From contig CAWJNN010000013.1 in assembly GCA_963844115.1 (NCBI GenBank), positions 1 to 64,000 on the forward strand: DNA of 64,000 nucleotides. The letters run 5' to 3'. This DNA comes from CS4-C045 sp963844115. GTDB taxonomy: Bacteria > Planctomycetota > Planctomycetia > Pirellulales > UBA7805. Below are positions 1 through 10,015 of the stretch, piece by piece. The first letter of the stretch is position 1. Every line of letters begins with the position of its first letter. A program made the position numbers and the translations under genes. The notes beneath the pieces were generated by a model. The model made no database searches. It saw only the letters and a program-made list of their open reading frames with translations, and was not told the DNA's origin.

Positions 1-76
1 GGGCCCCTGATTCGGCTTGAAACACTCCCTGGCAGTACGGGCAGTGAAACTGGTGCAATGCAGACTCAGACAACAT
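1..76 (-). CDS. Zinc-ribbon protein, N-terminal fragment at window edge
   Basis: Only the first 25 codons are inside the window; the gene continues past the left edge. The start is the ATG at 76-74, preceded by a purine-rich AAGAGG. The visible peptide contains HCPYCQ, a CxxC knuckle typical of the first half of a small zinc ribbon. Its function cannot be told from this fragment. It lies downstream of, and in the same direction as, the glycosyltransferase genes, 136 bases after the last one, so it may or may not belong to that operon. Confidence 0.45.
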   Translation of the reverse strand, partial: MLSESALHQFHCPYCQGVFQAESGA

Positions 77-212
77 AAACCTCTTCGATCCCGATCAACA
101 TTCGCAATATATCCGATCATCTGCTGTCCTCGAACACAGCAGAGGCCTCTTCCTAATTTGGTGAACAGGGTCCACCATGCCAGATCCTAACAGAAACGGG
201 AAGTCATCCTAT

Positions 213-1400
213 CTAACGAGCCCGGCGCTCCTGCAGGATTCGCTGGTAATCATTCTTCAGCCTTTCTGCGATTCGAAGTGGGTCATGCCAACATTCGACA
301 AACGCCCGGCTTCGTCGCCCTAAATCACTCAAATGACCTCGCCGCCGCGTGAGCCACTCCTTTAGTTCGTCGTAAACTGTTTCCGGTGTGATTCGTATAA
401 TTGGTAACTCGTCGCGCATGGTCTCTGGCACAAATCCCAAATCGGAATCGCGCAGATAACACATCACTGGTTTTCCAAGAGCCATCAGTTCGACAGCCAG
501 GCCGCCGTACCAACCGCAAAGCAGTTGATCGATCAGCAGGTCGGCGCGCTGGTAAGCTCTCTTCGCATCCGGGTAGGCCATGTTCTCGACAAGGACGAAT
601 TCCAGTTTGACGCCTTCTTGTTGCAACCGCGACACGGCCTCCAATATAAACCGCGTGCCCTTGACGCCTCGATGGCTGGGTGCGTGTAACACCACTGGCG
701 CATCGTTGACCTGCGAGGTTGTCTCCGCCGGCCGCCACACCCTCGGGTCGACATGCGCATAGGGCAGGAATTCCGCATGATGCGGAAGCACATGCAGCAG
801 GTCTGGGCAGAGCGAATAGATGCGATCGGCGTAGCGTGCAAAGGTATCGATTCGCTTTCGCTTCCGGTCATCGGACTCTGCCGAATAGTAGCCGCGCTCG
901 ACTTCCTCCACATAATTCGTCTCGAAATGCTGGCGACAGTAATCTCCCTGCCGGGCATCTTCTCCCTGATAGGTAACAACGATCCCCTTCCCTGCTCGTT
1001 TCAGTACCCGCAAATCGCACTGCTCAAACGCTCGCACATAACGGTTATACAAGGCACGTGCCCAGCGCGCATGATTGTCTGCCTGCGGCGATCCAATCCC
1101 AACGGAGACCGGCATCAGCGATTGGCCACAATTGAAATGAATAACGTCGTACTTGCGAATGGCTCGCCACAATAGCGGCCACCGCCATAGCTCGCGGACT
1201 AGAGGATTTGCCGGCCGCGAAAACACGACTTCGTCGCTCTCGAAGTCGAACGGTGTCTGTTCCAAGGCAAGCGACCAGCTTTCCAGACCGACTTCGCGCT
1301 CCGCCAACGCCAGGGCATAGGGATGACCGCGCGTCATCGTGGGACAATGCAACACCCGCAACGGCCGCTGAACGTCGCAGGAATCCCTTCTTTCATTCAT
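213..1400 (-). CDS. GT-B fold glycosyltransferase, surface polysaccharide locus
   Basis: A 395-residue cytoplasmic protein resembling GT4-type retaining glycosyltransferases that add a sugar from a nucleotide donor to a growing polysaccharide. Near residues 85-90 it has DVIHFN, typical of the end of the first Rossmann half; near 235-250 VVLHAPSHRGVKGT opens the second half; and near 290-320 it has GWYGGLAVELMALGKPV, the position of the donor-binding acidic loop. It is a tandem paralogue of the next gene upstream (1421-2608), very similar over the whole length and identical in size. It is the last gene of the minus-strand polysaccharide operon, 20 bases after its paralogue. The donor and acceptor sugars cannot be deduced. 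Confidence 0.85.
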   Translation of the reverse strand: MNERRDSCDVQRPLRVLHCPTMTRGHPYALALAEREVGLESWSLALEQTPFDFESDEVVFSRPANPLVRELWRWPLLWRAIRKYDVIHFNCGQSLMPVSVGIGSPQADNHARWARALYNRYVRAFEQCDLRVLKRAGKGIVVTYQGEDARQGDYCRQHFETNYVEEVERGYYSAESDDRKRKRIDTFARYADRIYSLCPDLLHVLPHHAEFLPYAHVDPRVWRPAETTSQVNDAPVVLHAPSHRGVKGTRFILEAVSRLQQEGVKLEFVLVENMAYPDAKRAYQRADLLIDQLLCGWYGGLAVELMALGKPVMCYLRDSDLGFVPETMRDELPIIRITPETVYDELKEWLTRRRGHLSDLGRRSRAFVECWHDPLRIAERLKNDYQRILQERRAR

Positions 1401-1420
1401 TTCAGTAAGACGCCTCTCGG

Positions 1421-2608
1421 TTAACCGGCGGAATTCCCCGATTTACTTCGGATGATCGCTTCGTAATCGTCCTTTAGCTGGTTGGCGATTTTGAGCGGAT
1501 CATGCCATTGTTCCACGAACTGACGACTACGTTCCCCAACGACTGACAAGTCGCTTCGCCGGGTCGTGAGCCATTCTTTCAGTCTTGCGTAGAGCGTATC
1601 GGGTGTGACGGAAATCACCGGCAGCTGTTCGCGCATCGCCGGCGGAATAAAATGGAGATCAGAGTCTCGGATGTAGCACATTACGGGTTTTCCGAGCGCC
1701 ATGAGTTCGACGGCCAGCCCGCCGTACCAGCCGGCCAGTACCTGATCGACCAACAGATCCGCTTTCTCGTACGTGGATCGCAAATCTGCACGCGCCACAT
1801 CTTCGACAAGGACGAACTCGAACGCGATTCCCTCGGCCTGCAAACGGGCCACGGCTTCCGTCACGTACCGTGTGCCTTTCACGTCGCGATTACTGGGGGC
1901 GTGCAATACCACGGGCGGGTCATTCGCTACATAGGATCTTGTCGAACTCCACTCTGTCAGGTTGATGCACGCGTACGGCAAAAATTCTGCACGTTCCGGC
2001 AGGTTATTGAGCAAATCTGGATTGACGGCATAGATGCGATCCGCATACCGCGCAAACCGTTCAATTCTTCTCCTTTTACGGCGGTCGGACTGCGATGAAT
2101 AATAGCCCGGTTCGACTTCACCGGCGAAAGTGATGTCATAGTTGTTCCGACAGTAATCCCCTTGACGCGCATCGTCACCTTGGTAGGTGACGACGATTCC
2201 CTTCCCTGCCAGCTTTAGCACGGGCAGATCCTTGAGCTCCAGGCAACGCGCGTAAATCCCGTACAGACGCCGTTTCCAAACGGGAAAGTTCTTGAAAGCG
2301 GGAGAATGGATGCTGTTCCAATGAGGCATCAGCGACGAGCCGAAGTTGAAATGAATGACATCAAAGTCTCGCAACGCCCTCCATAACAGCGGCCAGCGGG
2401 CCATCTCCATCCTTAACGGGCCCACCTGATGAGGATCAATGACCTCGTCGGTTTCATAACCCACGGTTGATCGAAAAAGCGCCACCGACCAGCTTGCCAG
2501 GCCGATTGTCCGCTCGGCGTGCGCCAGTTCCTGAGGGTTGCCCCCCGTCATCGTCGGACAGTGCAGGACACGCAACGGGCGATTCGTCGACGGCTCTTCT
2601 GACAACAT
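1421..2608 (-). CDS. GT-B fold glycosyltransferase, tandem paralogue
   Basis: A 395-residue putative glycosyltransferase, nearly colinear with the gene at 213-1400. Shared blocks include RPLRVLHCPTMT at the N-terminus, DVIHFNFG, GKGIVVTYQGDDARQGDYCR, VLHAPSNRDVKGTRY and GWYGGLAVELMALGKPVMCY. The start codon overlaps the stop codon of the upstream gene (TAATG at about 2610-2606), so translation is probably coupled. No signal peptide or membrane segment is visible. It is inferred to act in the cytoplasm on the same glycan as its neighbours. Tandem duplication followed by divergence, to give two linkages or two acceptors, is the simplest history. Confidence 0.85.
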   Translation of the reverse strand: MLSEEPSTNRPLRVLHCPTMTGGNPQELAHAERTIGLASWSVALFRSTVGYETDEVIDPHQVGPLRMEMARWPLLWRALRDFDVIHFNFGSSLMPHWNSIHSPAFKNFPVWKRRLYGIYARCLELKDLPVLKLAGKGIVVTYQGDDARQGDYCRNNYDITFAGEVEPGYYSSQSDRRKRRRIERFARYADRIYAVNPDLLNNLPERAEFLPYACINLTEWSSTRSYVANDPPVVLHAPSNRDVKGTRYVTEAVARLQAEGIAFEFVLVEDVARADLRSTYEKADLLVDQVLAGWYGGLAVELMALGKPVMCYIRDSDLHFIPPAMREQLPVISVTPDTLYARLKEWLTTRRSDLSVVGERSRQFVEQWHDPLKIANQLKDDYEAIIRSKSGNSAG

Positions 2609-3794
2609 TACTTGTCCAAAGGATGAATTCCGATCGAGCGGTTGATTTGATCGAACACGGTGCCAATTGTTTCGAAGCTATGATGCCGGATGATGAACTC
2701 TCGCGAGCGTCGGCCGCATTCAGCGCGTTTCTGTTCATCAACCACCAACCTTCGCAGGACGTCTTTCACGGACTGGGCAGTACAATTCGCGATCGGAATT
2801 TCATCGCGTTCTATGAGCCCGGCATCGACGTACAGCTGTTCGAGATCGTCTCGCAAATAGCACAGAACCGGCTTGCCCAGTGACATGGCTTCGATCGCAA
2901 ACATGGCGTACCATCCCACCACCAACTGATCCGCGACGATATCGACGCTTGTCATCATCGATCGGATTTCGTCATTGGTCGCACCTTCGATTAGCACCAG
3001 CTCGACATCGACGCCTTCCTGTCGCAATTCATCAACGGCGCGCTGAAAATGCGACGTCCCTTTCAGTGCCCGGTGATTCGGAGCATGAAGCACGCGAATC
3101 GGCCCCTCGTTTCTCGATTCACGCTCTCCATTGGTCGGCCGCCAATCATCGGTATCGATCGCGAAATGCGCCAACATGAGCGTATCCCAATGGATCATGT
3201 AATCGACCCATTCGCAGCCTCCAATGATATGATCCGCCCTCGCCGTCCACCGGTCAATTTGTGCCGCGATGCAACGGCGTCGCAACCGATGCCCTGGATA
3301 GTCCTGCCCATACGCATGTTTGAAATAAAGATTACGAGTTCTGGTTAGTTCTTGTACATCTCCTCCGTACGGCAGGATGACTACCTTCACGCCGGCGATT
3401 TTGTACAACAGCGGATCCAGCCATCGCCACACTGCGGCAATCGATAGCGGGCTGCCATTAAACGAGTGGTAGACAGCTCGGTAGCGGCGTACCGAGATGA
3501 ACCATAGCCTTACTAGATCGAGCCGCGCAGCAGGCCGAAACGATTGAAGCAGAACAGATCGCCTCGAACATCGAATTTATCCGTAATAAAGTAAACCTGA
3601 TTGACATACGTTTCGGCCGAGTAGCCCCGTTCGATGAGTAGCTGTTTGTAATAGACATAGCTAATCAAAGGTTCTGGTCCGAGGCCAACGTCGACCCTCT
3701 TCGGGCACAGCCTAGCAACCAGTGCCAACAGGACAAGCACCGGCGTCAGCAGAAATGCGAAGACATTTCCTGTTACGAACATCAGCTGCGTCAT
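2608..3794 (-). CDS. Glycosyltransferase, third paralogue, with one frame break
   Basis: The gene reads as two pieces, 3794-3513 and a downstream piece ending at 2608. Residues 1-85 start with a hydrophobic segment (about 8-28) followed by GLGPEPLI, then the frame closes at 3513. Inserting one base near 3538 (TTCGGCC to TTCCGGCC) restores an open frame through FNGSPLSIAAVWRW into the rest of the protein, giving exactly 395 residues like the two paralogues downstream. The C-terminal half carries VLHAPNHRALKGT and GWYAMFAIEAMSLGKPVLCYL, so it belongs to the same broad family. The 3' end overlaps the next start by one base. A sequencing error or a fresh frameshift mutation are both possible. Confidence 0.75.
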
Positions 3795-3868
3795 GAAAGG
3801 ACGTCCGCCTCGCGTTTACCTGTTCTCAACCACCCCGATTAACGATCGCCGCCAGGCCAAAACCTCTT

Positions 3869-4757
3869 CTATTCTATTGTGCGCTCGATCGCGCGTTCAA
3901 AGGGTGTGAATTCGCAGTCTAATGCGTTCTGCAACCTGCTGATGTCAGCCACCAGGTCGCCGGCACGCGCGGTTTCCGTCGCGCGAAACACCGGCACCTT
4001 GCCAAGCACCTGGCCGACGGCGAGAGCAAACTGCCGGACGCTTTTCGCGTGGGGATCCGCGACGTTTAGCAGCGGGGGCAACTCGGTTCCGGCGAGGGCT
4101 TTTTCCGCGAGATCCAGCAGGATCGTCCCGAGGTCCTCAACATAGGTGAACGACACTCGAAGACCGCCCTCGTCGTCGGGATCGATCGACGACGGCTCCA
4201 GATCTATCGGCTCACCAGCTTCCACTCGCCGGCGAAGGACAAACGGCAACATCTGCTTTTGATTTGGGCCGAAGACTCCGAACAGCCGAACCGAAAGCAC
4301 CGTCAGCTCAGAGCCAAACAGGCGCACGCGCGTTTTCCGCCATTTGCTTGCTTACGGCGTACGGGTCGTTTTCCGCTAGCGCCGAGTTCTCGAGAAGAGA
4401 ATCGAATGATGGGGCATAGACATTCCCGGAGGAGGCATACAGAAAGAACTTCGCACCGGCCCGACAAGCCGCTTCCGCCGCGCGAACGGCGCCCAGCACG
4501 TTCACGGCGAACAGATCACCGGCACGTTCCGGGAACTCTCGATATGCCGAAGACTGCGCCAGGTAAAAAATCGCATCCACGTTGTCAGGCAGATCAAAGG
4601 GACCGGCGGTCACGTCCAACGCTTTGAACGGAATCTGCCGTGGAAGTTCCGCTGGCGCCTGAATATCGAGCGCGACGACGTCCGCGCCCGACGCCGCGAT
4701 ACGACGAACAAGCGCTCCGCCGATGAAACCGCCCGCTCCGATGACTGCTGCACGCAC
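3869..4757 (-). CDS. NAD(P)-dependent sugar epimerase/dehydratase, one frame break
   Basis: An extended short-chain dehydrogenase acting on nucleotide sugars. The N-terminus has the dinucleotide-binding GAGGFIG near residue 7, the middle has YASSGNVYAP, and DPYAVSKQMAE supplies the YxxxK catalytic pair. The frame closes just after QMAENA, at about 4318; removing one base of the GCGCG run there joins it to VRLFGSELTVLSVRLFGVFGP, the normal continuation. Reconstructed length is 295 residues, on the short side for the family. It lies between the methyltransferase and the three glycosyltransferases in the polysaccharide operon. Which epimerisation or dehydration it performs is unknown. Confidence 0.75.
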
Positions 4758-4797
4758 TGTTGATCTACCTTTGCGTTACTATTCTGGAGTGCGCCGT

Positions 4798-5956
4798 TCA
4801 CGCCACCGGCTTCGTCAACAAGACGGAAATCCCATTCGGATTGGCCGGATGAATCTGGAAATTCTCCACACCAAAGTCAGCGAGCCATCCGCAAACTTCA
4901 TCCTCGGTATGTTGCCACGCGTATTGCGGATGATACCAGTCAAAATTCACCATGTTGTTGGTCTCAAAATCGAAGGCATCGTTCCAAAAACACTTGACGA
5001 AACTGTAATAGATCAGTCGCTGTACATTGTGCGTTCCCGCCGGAATCCCCAGGACCGGAATCGGATTCTTGAGGTGTACCTTGGCGTCCAGCGCGCGAGC
5101 TCGCGTCCCAGTTCGGTGAGGGCTTCGCACGCCTCGTAGCATTGATCGATCGGCAGCTTCGTAAACTCGTCGCGCAGGTGTCGGTCACAGAATTGTCGCG
5201 CCGGACCCATCTGCTTGTAAACGTAGAAGAAAAACTGGCCGCCGGGTGCCAGCTTCTGGTAGAGGGCCCGACGGCATGGCGGGTGTTCGGGGTGTGGTGC
5301 AGGACACCGTCTGCCATGATCAGATCGAAGGCGGCATCGGGCAACGGTAGGTCCATGAGGTCGGCCCGCAACACGTGGCAATTTGGAAGGTCCCATGTAT
5401 TTTCATAGGCAGTTTCTGCCGCCTGGGAAATATCCGCGACGACGACGTGCCCTGCAGTTTGCTGTGCCATGAAGCGACTGTTGAAGCCGGACCCCGCGCC
5501 GACTTCCAGAATCATCTGTTTGGCCCGATAGAAAGCGGCGAGTGCATTCTGGTCGGCCACACCTAATTTTTTGCAGTACCAATCGAAAAGAAAGTTCTGA
5601 TGAGCTGGATCCATCCCATAGTTGCGAAAACGTTTCCATTTGTCGGAGAAAGTGTCGATCGTTGACACATGTTCTGCTGCAGCATCGACTTCTCCGCGAT
5701 CCGCCGCTGGTGGCAGCGCGTGGCGATTCTGGAAGTCGACAGAATCGGGACGTAGTGGTCCGCGTAACAAACACGGCACTCCAGCCTCAATCGGGTACCA
5801 ATCACCCTGATCGCTACGCAGAACGCCTTCAACGATGTGTCCGTCCCTTTCGTCGTACGCATCCAACCGTAGCGCGGTCGCGTCGGTCCGATCCAGCAAC
5901 CATCCGTTATCTACTATCGTTCTTCTCACGATTTCGTCTGGCGCTTCCAATCGCAT
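4798..5956 (-). CDS. SAM-dependent methyltransferase with Trm112-like N-terminus, two frame breaks
   Basis: Reconstructed length is 386 residues. The first 75 residues end in WYPIEAGVPCLL, resembling the Trm112-like small domain that precedes many sugar or lipid methyltransferases. ILEVGAGSGFNSRF near residue 148 is the SAM-binding motif I, and VLHHTPN follows the usual acidic position of a class I methyltransferase. The frame breaks at about 5268 (GTCGGGCC, restored by one C) and again at about 5092 (one base missing in GCGCGC). After repair the C-terminus continues through VHLKNPIPVLGIPAG and ends at 4798. It sits inside the polysaccharide operon, so a sugar O- or N-methylation is plausible but not shown. 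Confidence 0.75.
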
Positions 5957-6059
5957 CTAAGGATCGATTTAGAATACGTCCTCTGGACTTCCCGGCAGCT
6001 CGTTAAGCTCAACAGCTATCTCCACAAGCAGACGCCGGTAACCCAGGAGCGGCACTCGT

Positions 6060-7871
6060 TCAATCTCTTCTGAGCAAGTGATCGTAGACACGCAAGTGCT
6101 CACGCACAACCTGCTTGTACCAGTAGTTCTCCTGAACCCATATTCTCGCCTTGTCGCGCAGTTCATCCATGTTACACGTCAAGGCGGCGTGTAATGCCTG
6201 GCAGATTTCGCCGGCATCCGTCGCATCGTAGTAGGGTGGCGGCTGCGTCCAGCACCACTCGTACTTTGACAAATCAAGATGTATCACCAGGGGCGTACCG
6301 ACCGACAAGGCGGCGGGCGCGATACCGCCACAATTTCCGCTGAATTGATCTACCAGGATTCGTGATTCGCCGATCAAGCGAATCATCTTGATCACGGGCA
6401 GAGGTTCAATAAGCTGGACGCGGTCGGCGATCCCCAGTTCGTCAATCAATTGTCTTGATCGATCGAGATCTTGACCCCAGTTCGTCATCACCAGTCGAAA
6501 TTCGTCGGCTTCACGGGCGAACTCCGCAAAGCCCCGAATGACTTGATCCGATCCCTTGTTGTGCCAATCGTGCCTGGCGGGGCAAAACACAATCGGCTTG
6601 CGAGCCGTAGCTGGTACTTCCTGGTGATATTTCCGATCGATTACGTGTGGCACATAGCAAAACTCTTTCAGCTGTAATTTGCGCGCTGCTTCAATGCAGT
6701 CCGGGTTGGTCACGAAACTGTAATCGGCCAGGCGGTAGCTGATCGCCGTCGTTCTACCGGCAGGAGTAGCCTCGAACGGAATGTCGCGAATGGTTCCGTG
6801 TTCGTACGCAATGTAGGGACGCTTTCCGGCCAATAACGGATAAATCGGGCACGTCGCATACGCTTCGACAATGTCATAGCAACTGAACAATTCTTTGAAC
6901 AGCGGTAAGACTGGAGCGTACACATCGATGTCGCTTGCCTGCAACTGGTCGGGCCTATCCGGAAACGCCTCCTCGAACGAGACGGCCAGATCATCAGGCG
7001 ACTCGGAACCGTTGGCCGTCCCAACACCCCATAGCCTCGCCACCGCTCGGACAATACTTTTGGCCGGTGCCATCGCGGTTCGGAAATACCAACGCGGTAT
7101 TTTGCCAATCGCCAACGCGGTTACGATACCGGCGACGGCCAGGTTGGCCAGCCACAACGGCAACAAAGCGAGGCCGACGACCATGACCAGCGCAACACGG
7201 CAGACGGCGAGCAATCGATCGCCCGCATGTCGAGCCCCCTCGGTATAGCGATGGTACTTGCCGCGGACGTCGAAGCTAGGCTCGTATCGAGCGAAACGGC
7301 AAATCGTCCAGATCAAGTAGGACAGCGTGAACCAGACGAAGCGCAACCGCTTCGCCGCGAACGTGCTACCGGCAGGTCGAAGATGACACGTCGCCAGTAA
7401 CATCCGCCACAAGGCCCCTGCGACAACGCGGCGTTGACGCTTTCGAGCGATCAAATACAGGAGACAGATATCCAGCGGCCCCTGGGCAAACCACGGCGGT
7501 CGCGAAAAGCCCTGCAGATCGACCGATGACCAATCGGGATGAAATTGGTCCGCCACCGTACCCTCAATATCGGCGTCCTCCCATTCGGGACATGCCATGA
7601 TGTGATAGTAATCCGCACACAGGACATCGCAATCCAGTCCGGCGTCGACCAATAGCTTGGCATTGTTGTAGCCATTATTGGCGACGTTTCCGAAGTGCAG
7701 CACGGACGGCGAACGGCCATGTTCGGCGGTGAACGATGTCACCCACCGCAGGCGGTCGTCGGCAGGTTCAGATTGGGCGTTTGCCACGCTTGACGGCCTT
7801 TGGGTTTTAACCAGTATTCGTCGGGACTTGCTGCGAGGATTGCGACCGTCCCACGCATACAGTTGTCCCAC
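6060..7871 (-). CDS. Glycosyltransferase with internal membrane segment
   Basis: A 603-residue protein with two GT-B-like halves. SVLHFGNVANNGYNNAKLL (about 56-74) opens the first Rossmann half, IAYEHGTIRDIPFE lies in the centre, IVFCPARHDWHNKGSD opens the second half, and VDQFSGNCGGIAPAALSVGTPL is the donor-loop region near the C-terminus. Between the halves sits a strongly hydrophobic part, about residues 176-192 and 220-255, predicted as two or three membrane passes, which is unusual for a GT4-type enzyme. The start is a GTG at 7871, 14 bases after the wzt stop. A 13-base direct repeat (GTCCCACGCATAC) covers this start, so a slightly downstream start is possible. Confidence 0.75.
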   Translation of the reverse strand: MGQLYAWDGRNPRSKSRRILVKTQRPSSVANAQSEPADDRLRWVTSFTAEHGRSPSVLHFGNVANNGYNNAKLLVDAGLDCDVLCADYYHIMACPEWEDADIEGTVADQFHPDWSSVDLQGFSRPPWFAQGPLDICLLYLIARKRQRRVVAGALWRMLLATCHLRPAGSTFAAKRLRFVWFTLSYLIWTICRFARYEPSFDVRGKYHRYTEGARHAGDRLLAVCRVALVMVVGLALLPLWLANLAVAGIVTALAIGKIPRWYFRTAMAPAKSIVRAVARLWGVGTANGSESPDDLAVSFEEAFPDRPDQLQASDIDVYAPVLPLFKELFSCYDIVEAYATCPIYPLLAGKRPYIAYEHGTIRDIPFEATPAGRTTAISYRLADYSFVTNPDCIEAARKLQLKEFCYVPHVIDRKYHQEVPATARKPIVFCPARHDWHNKGSDQVIRGFAEFAREADEFRLVMTNWGQDLDRSRQLIDELGIADRVQLIEPLPVIKMIRLIGESRILVDQFSGNCGGIAPAALSVGTPLVIHLDLSKYEWCWTQPPPYYDATDAGEICQALHAALTCNMDELRDKARIWVQENYWYKQVVREHLRVYDHLLRRD

Positions 7872-7885
7872 GCATACGATTAGCT

Positions 7886-9142
7886 CTAGGGTGAATCGTC
7901 CGCTGCTTTCTTCCGCAATTGCACGTCCATCTTCTGGTCAAAGAATGTGCTCAACGGACGAGTACGACGTTTGATTTCGAGGTGCGCGACGCGATCCCAA
8001 CTGCAGTACGGATCAATATAGAACGTGGTATTGCTACCGGCTTTCTCCGGATAAAGTCCGACCATGATGTCAAACGTGCCATCGCCCAGTAAAAGGTCAT
8101 CGGCCGTAACAATTAGTTCGTGACGACCCGCTGCTAATTCGCCGATATCATGACGGTTCGGCTCGTGACTATGCCAGGAAGTCGCGATGATTCCGTCAAA
8201 CCGCGTGAATCTCACGTAAACGGCCGGATTCCGGATAGGCTGTTTGCAATCGACCGTTATCGCCAGTGCCAGCCTATCATGCTGATAAAACGCATAGCAC
8301 GGCGAACCGTCCTTGTCTTGTGGAATCACGCTGACGATATCCAGGACCTCGCCACCTACCTTCAAACGCGGATCGGATGACCGGGATTCGCATTCCTTGG
8401 ACGACGTTTCTAACAATAGTGACTCGTAATGGCTGCACACATCCAGCGCGCTCCCCACCATTGCCAGCCGTCCCTGATCCAGGTACATCACGCGCTGGCA
8501 AAGACGACGGATCATATCGATGGAATGTGACACAAACAGAACGGTTACACCGGAGGCACAGATCTCGGCGATCCGCCGCAGGCATTTCGATATAAAGAAG
8601 GCGTCACCGGCCGCCAGCGCTTCGTCCACGATGAAAATATCTGGTTCGACGCTAATCGCGGTGGCAAAAGTCAGCCTTGCTCGCATCCCACTGGAATACG
8701 TTTTGAAGGGTTGATCGATAAATGCTTCGATTTCACTGAACTCGATGATCGAATCCGTTTTCTGTTCGACCTCTTCCTTCGACATGCCGAGACACATACC
8801 ACCCAGCAAAATGTTTTCGCGCCCGGTTCGTTCTGGATGGAATCCGCTTCCCAATTCCAGGATTGCGGAAACGCGACCGTTAATCTCGACTTCCCCGGAG
8901 GTCTTGCTGAGCGTACCGGCCAGGATTTTCAACAGGGTGCTCTTGCCGGCGCCATTGCGCCCGATGACCCCCACCACTTCGCCGCGCGGCACGTCAAAGC
9001 TTATATCCTGCAGGGCCCAAAAATCCCGGTGGTAGCTGCGTCGCGTAATCTGTTCCCACAGCATATCGGTCGTCCGATGATAAACGGGATACGCCTTACT
9101 GAGATCGTGTACGCGAATCGCGATGTCATTTTCACCGGTCAT
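7886..9142 (-). CDS. wzt: Polysaccharide ABC exporter ATPase, Wzt type with C-terminal glycan-binding domain
   Basis: The ATP-hydrolysing subunit of an ABC-2 polysaccharide exporter. Walker A GRNGAGKST is at residues 61-69, the signature YSSGMRARL at 149-157 and Walker B IFIVDEAL at about 169-176, followed by the switch histidine in FVSHS. The extra 170 residues after about 245 match in size and position the Wzt C-terminal carbohydrate-binding domain, which reads the finished chain end before export. The gene for the permease follows upstream (9179-10015), as usual for a Wzm/Wzt pair. Total length of 418 is normal for the long Wzt class. Confidence 0.92.
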   Translation of the reverse strand: MTGENDIAIRVHDLSKAYPVYHRTTDMLWEQITRRSYHRDFWALQDISFDVPRGEVVGVIGRNGAGKSTLLKILAGTLSKTSGEVEINGRVSAILELGSGFHPERTGRENILLGGMCLGMSKEEVEQKTDSIIEFSEIEAFIDQPFKTYSSGMRARLTFATAISVEPDIFIVDEALAAGDAFFISKCLRRIAEICASGVTVLFVSHSIDMIRRLCQRVMYLDQGRLAMVGSALDVCSHYESLLLETSSKECESRSSDPRLKVGGEVLDIVSVIPQDKDGSPCYAFYQHDRLALAITVDCKQPIRNPAVYVRFTRFDGIIATSWHSHEPNRHDIGELAAGRHELIVTADDLLLGDGTFDIMVGLYPEKAGSNTTFYIDPYCSWDRVAHLEIKRRTRPLSTFFDQKMDVQLRKKAADDSP

Positions 9143-9178
9143 GGATAAGCAACCGCTGCGAGGTGTCTAAATCACGGA

Positions 9179-10015
9179 TTAGAGGAAGTTGCCGAACTGC
9201 GGTTTCAGTTGTCGAAAAACGCGATAGCCCAAACCGAATGTCAACAGCGACAAGACAGCAAAGGCCGGCCACGCCCAAGGATGCTCGATTCGGCCAAAGT
9301 AGCAAACGTCCTGGTAGCACCACACCATGTAACTGAAGGGATTGGCGTACAGGATCGGCCGAAAAATCGGCGGTACCCTATCCGGCGGAAAAAAGGCCGG
9401 CATCAGAAAAACGCCAACCATGCCAAAGACTTGAATGACCTCCCCGATGTCCCGCAGGAAAACGCCCACGGCCGACAGCATCAGACTTACACCAACCATG
9501 GCTACCAACTGCAAGCTGACCAGCACAGGTAATAGTAGCCACGTCCAGGGAAGCAGTCCGTAGCGCACCAGACAGTAGGTCGTGACCAAGAGAAAGGAGA
9601 TTAACAGCGGCAACATTGCCGCCAAAGCGCCGCGGACCGGCAAGACTTCGATCGGAAACACGATCTGCTTGACCAACCCCGAGTTTGCAACGAGTGTTTG
9701 CGACGCCTTGGTCATCGACGCGATAAAGGCCATCCAGGGGATCAACCCCGACAGTAGATAGACCGCATAGTCTGGCCGCGCCAACGAGTCAGGATTCGGT
9801 ATCTCGAATTTCAAAACGACACCAAAAATAAAGAAATAGACCGCCATCTGAATCAACGGATGACCGATGACCCATAACCATCCCAGCACGCGGCCTGCGT
9901 AGACGTCGGACACTTCCCGTCTGGTCAACTCCCAGGTCAGCTGGCGATGCCTGGTAATCAACGACATCAGTTCGCGAGTGGCCGACCAATGGGCCTTCGG
10001 GCTGAGTAAGCTCAT
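9179..10015 (-). CDS. wzm: Polysaccharide ABC exporter permease, Wzm type
   Basis: A 278-residue inner-membrane protein of the ABC-2 permease family. Hydrophobic segments are evident at about residues 45-70, 85-105, 125-150, 155-180, 190-210 and 240-262, fitting the six-helix Wzm topology. The sequence LGWLWVIGHPLIQMAVYFFIFGVVL near residue 45 is a typical first transmembrane segment of this family. It is encoded immediately upstream of the Wzt ATPase and overlaps the preceding AsnB gene by four bases (ATGA), so the three genes are co-transcribed. It should move the undecaprenyl-linked polysaccharide across the inner membrane. Confidence 0.92.
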   Translation of the reverse strand: MSLLSPKAHWSATRELMSLITRHRQLTWELTRREVSDVYAGRVLGWLWVIGHPLIQMAVYFFIFGVVLKFEIPNPDSLARPDYAVYLLSGLIPWMAFIASMTKASQTLVANSGLVKQIVFPIEVLPVRGALAAMLPLLISFLLVTTYCLVRYGLLPWTWLLLPVLVSLQLVAMVGVSLMLSAVGVFLRDIGEVIQVFGMVGVFLMPAFFPPDRVPPIFRPILYANPFSYMVWCYQDVCYFGRIEHPWAWPAFAVLSLLTFGLGYRVFRQLKPQFGNFL

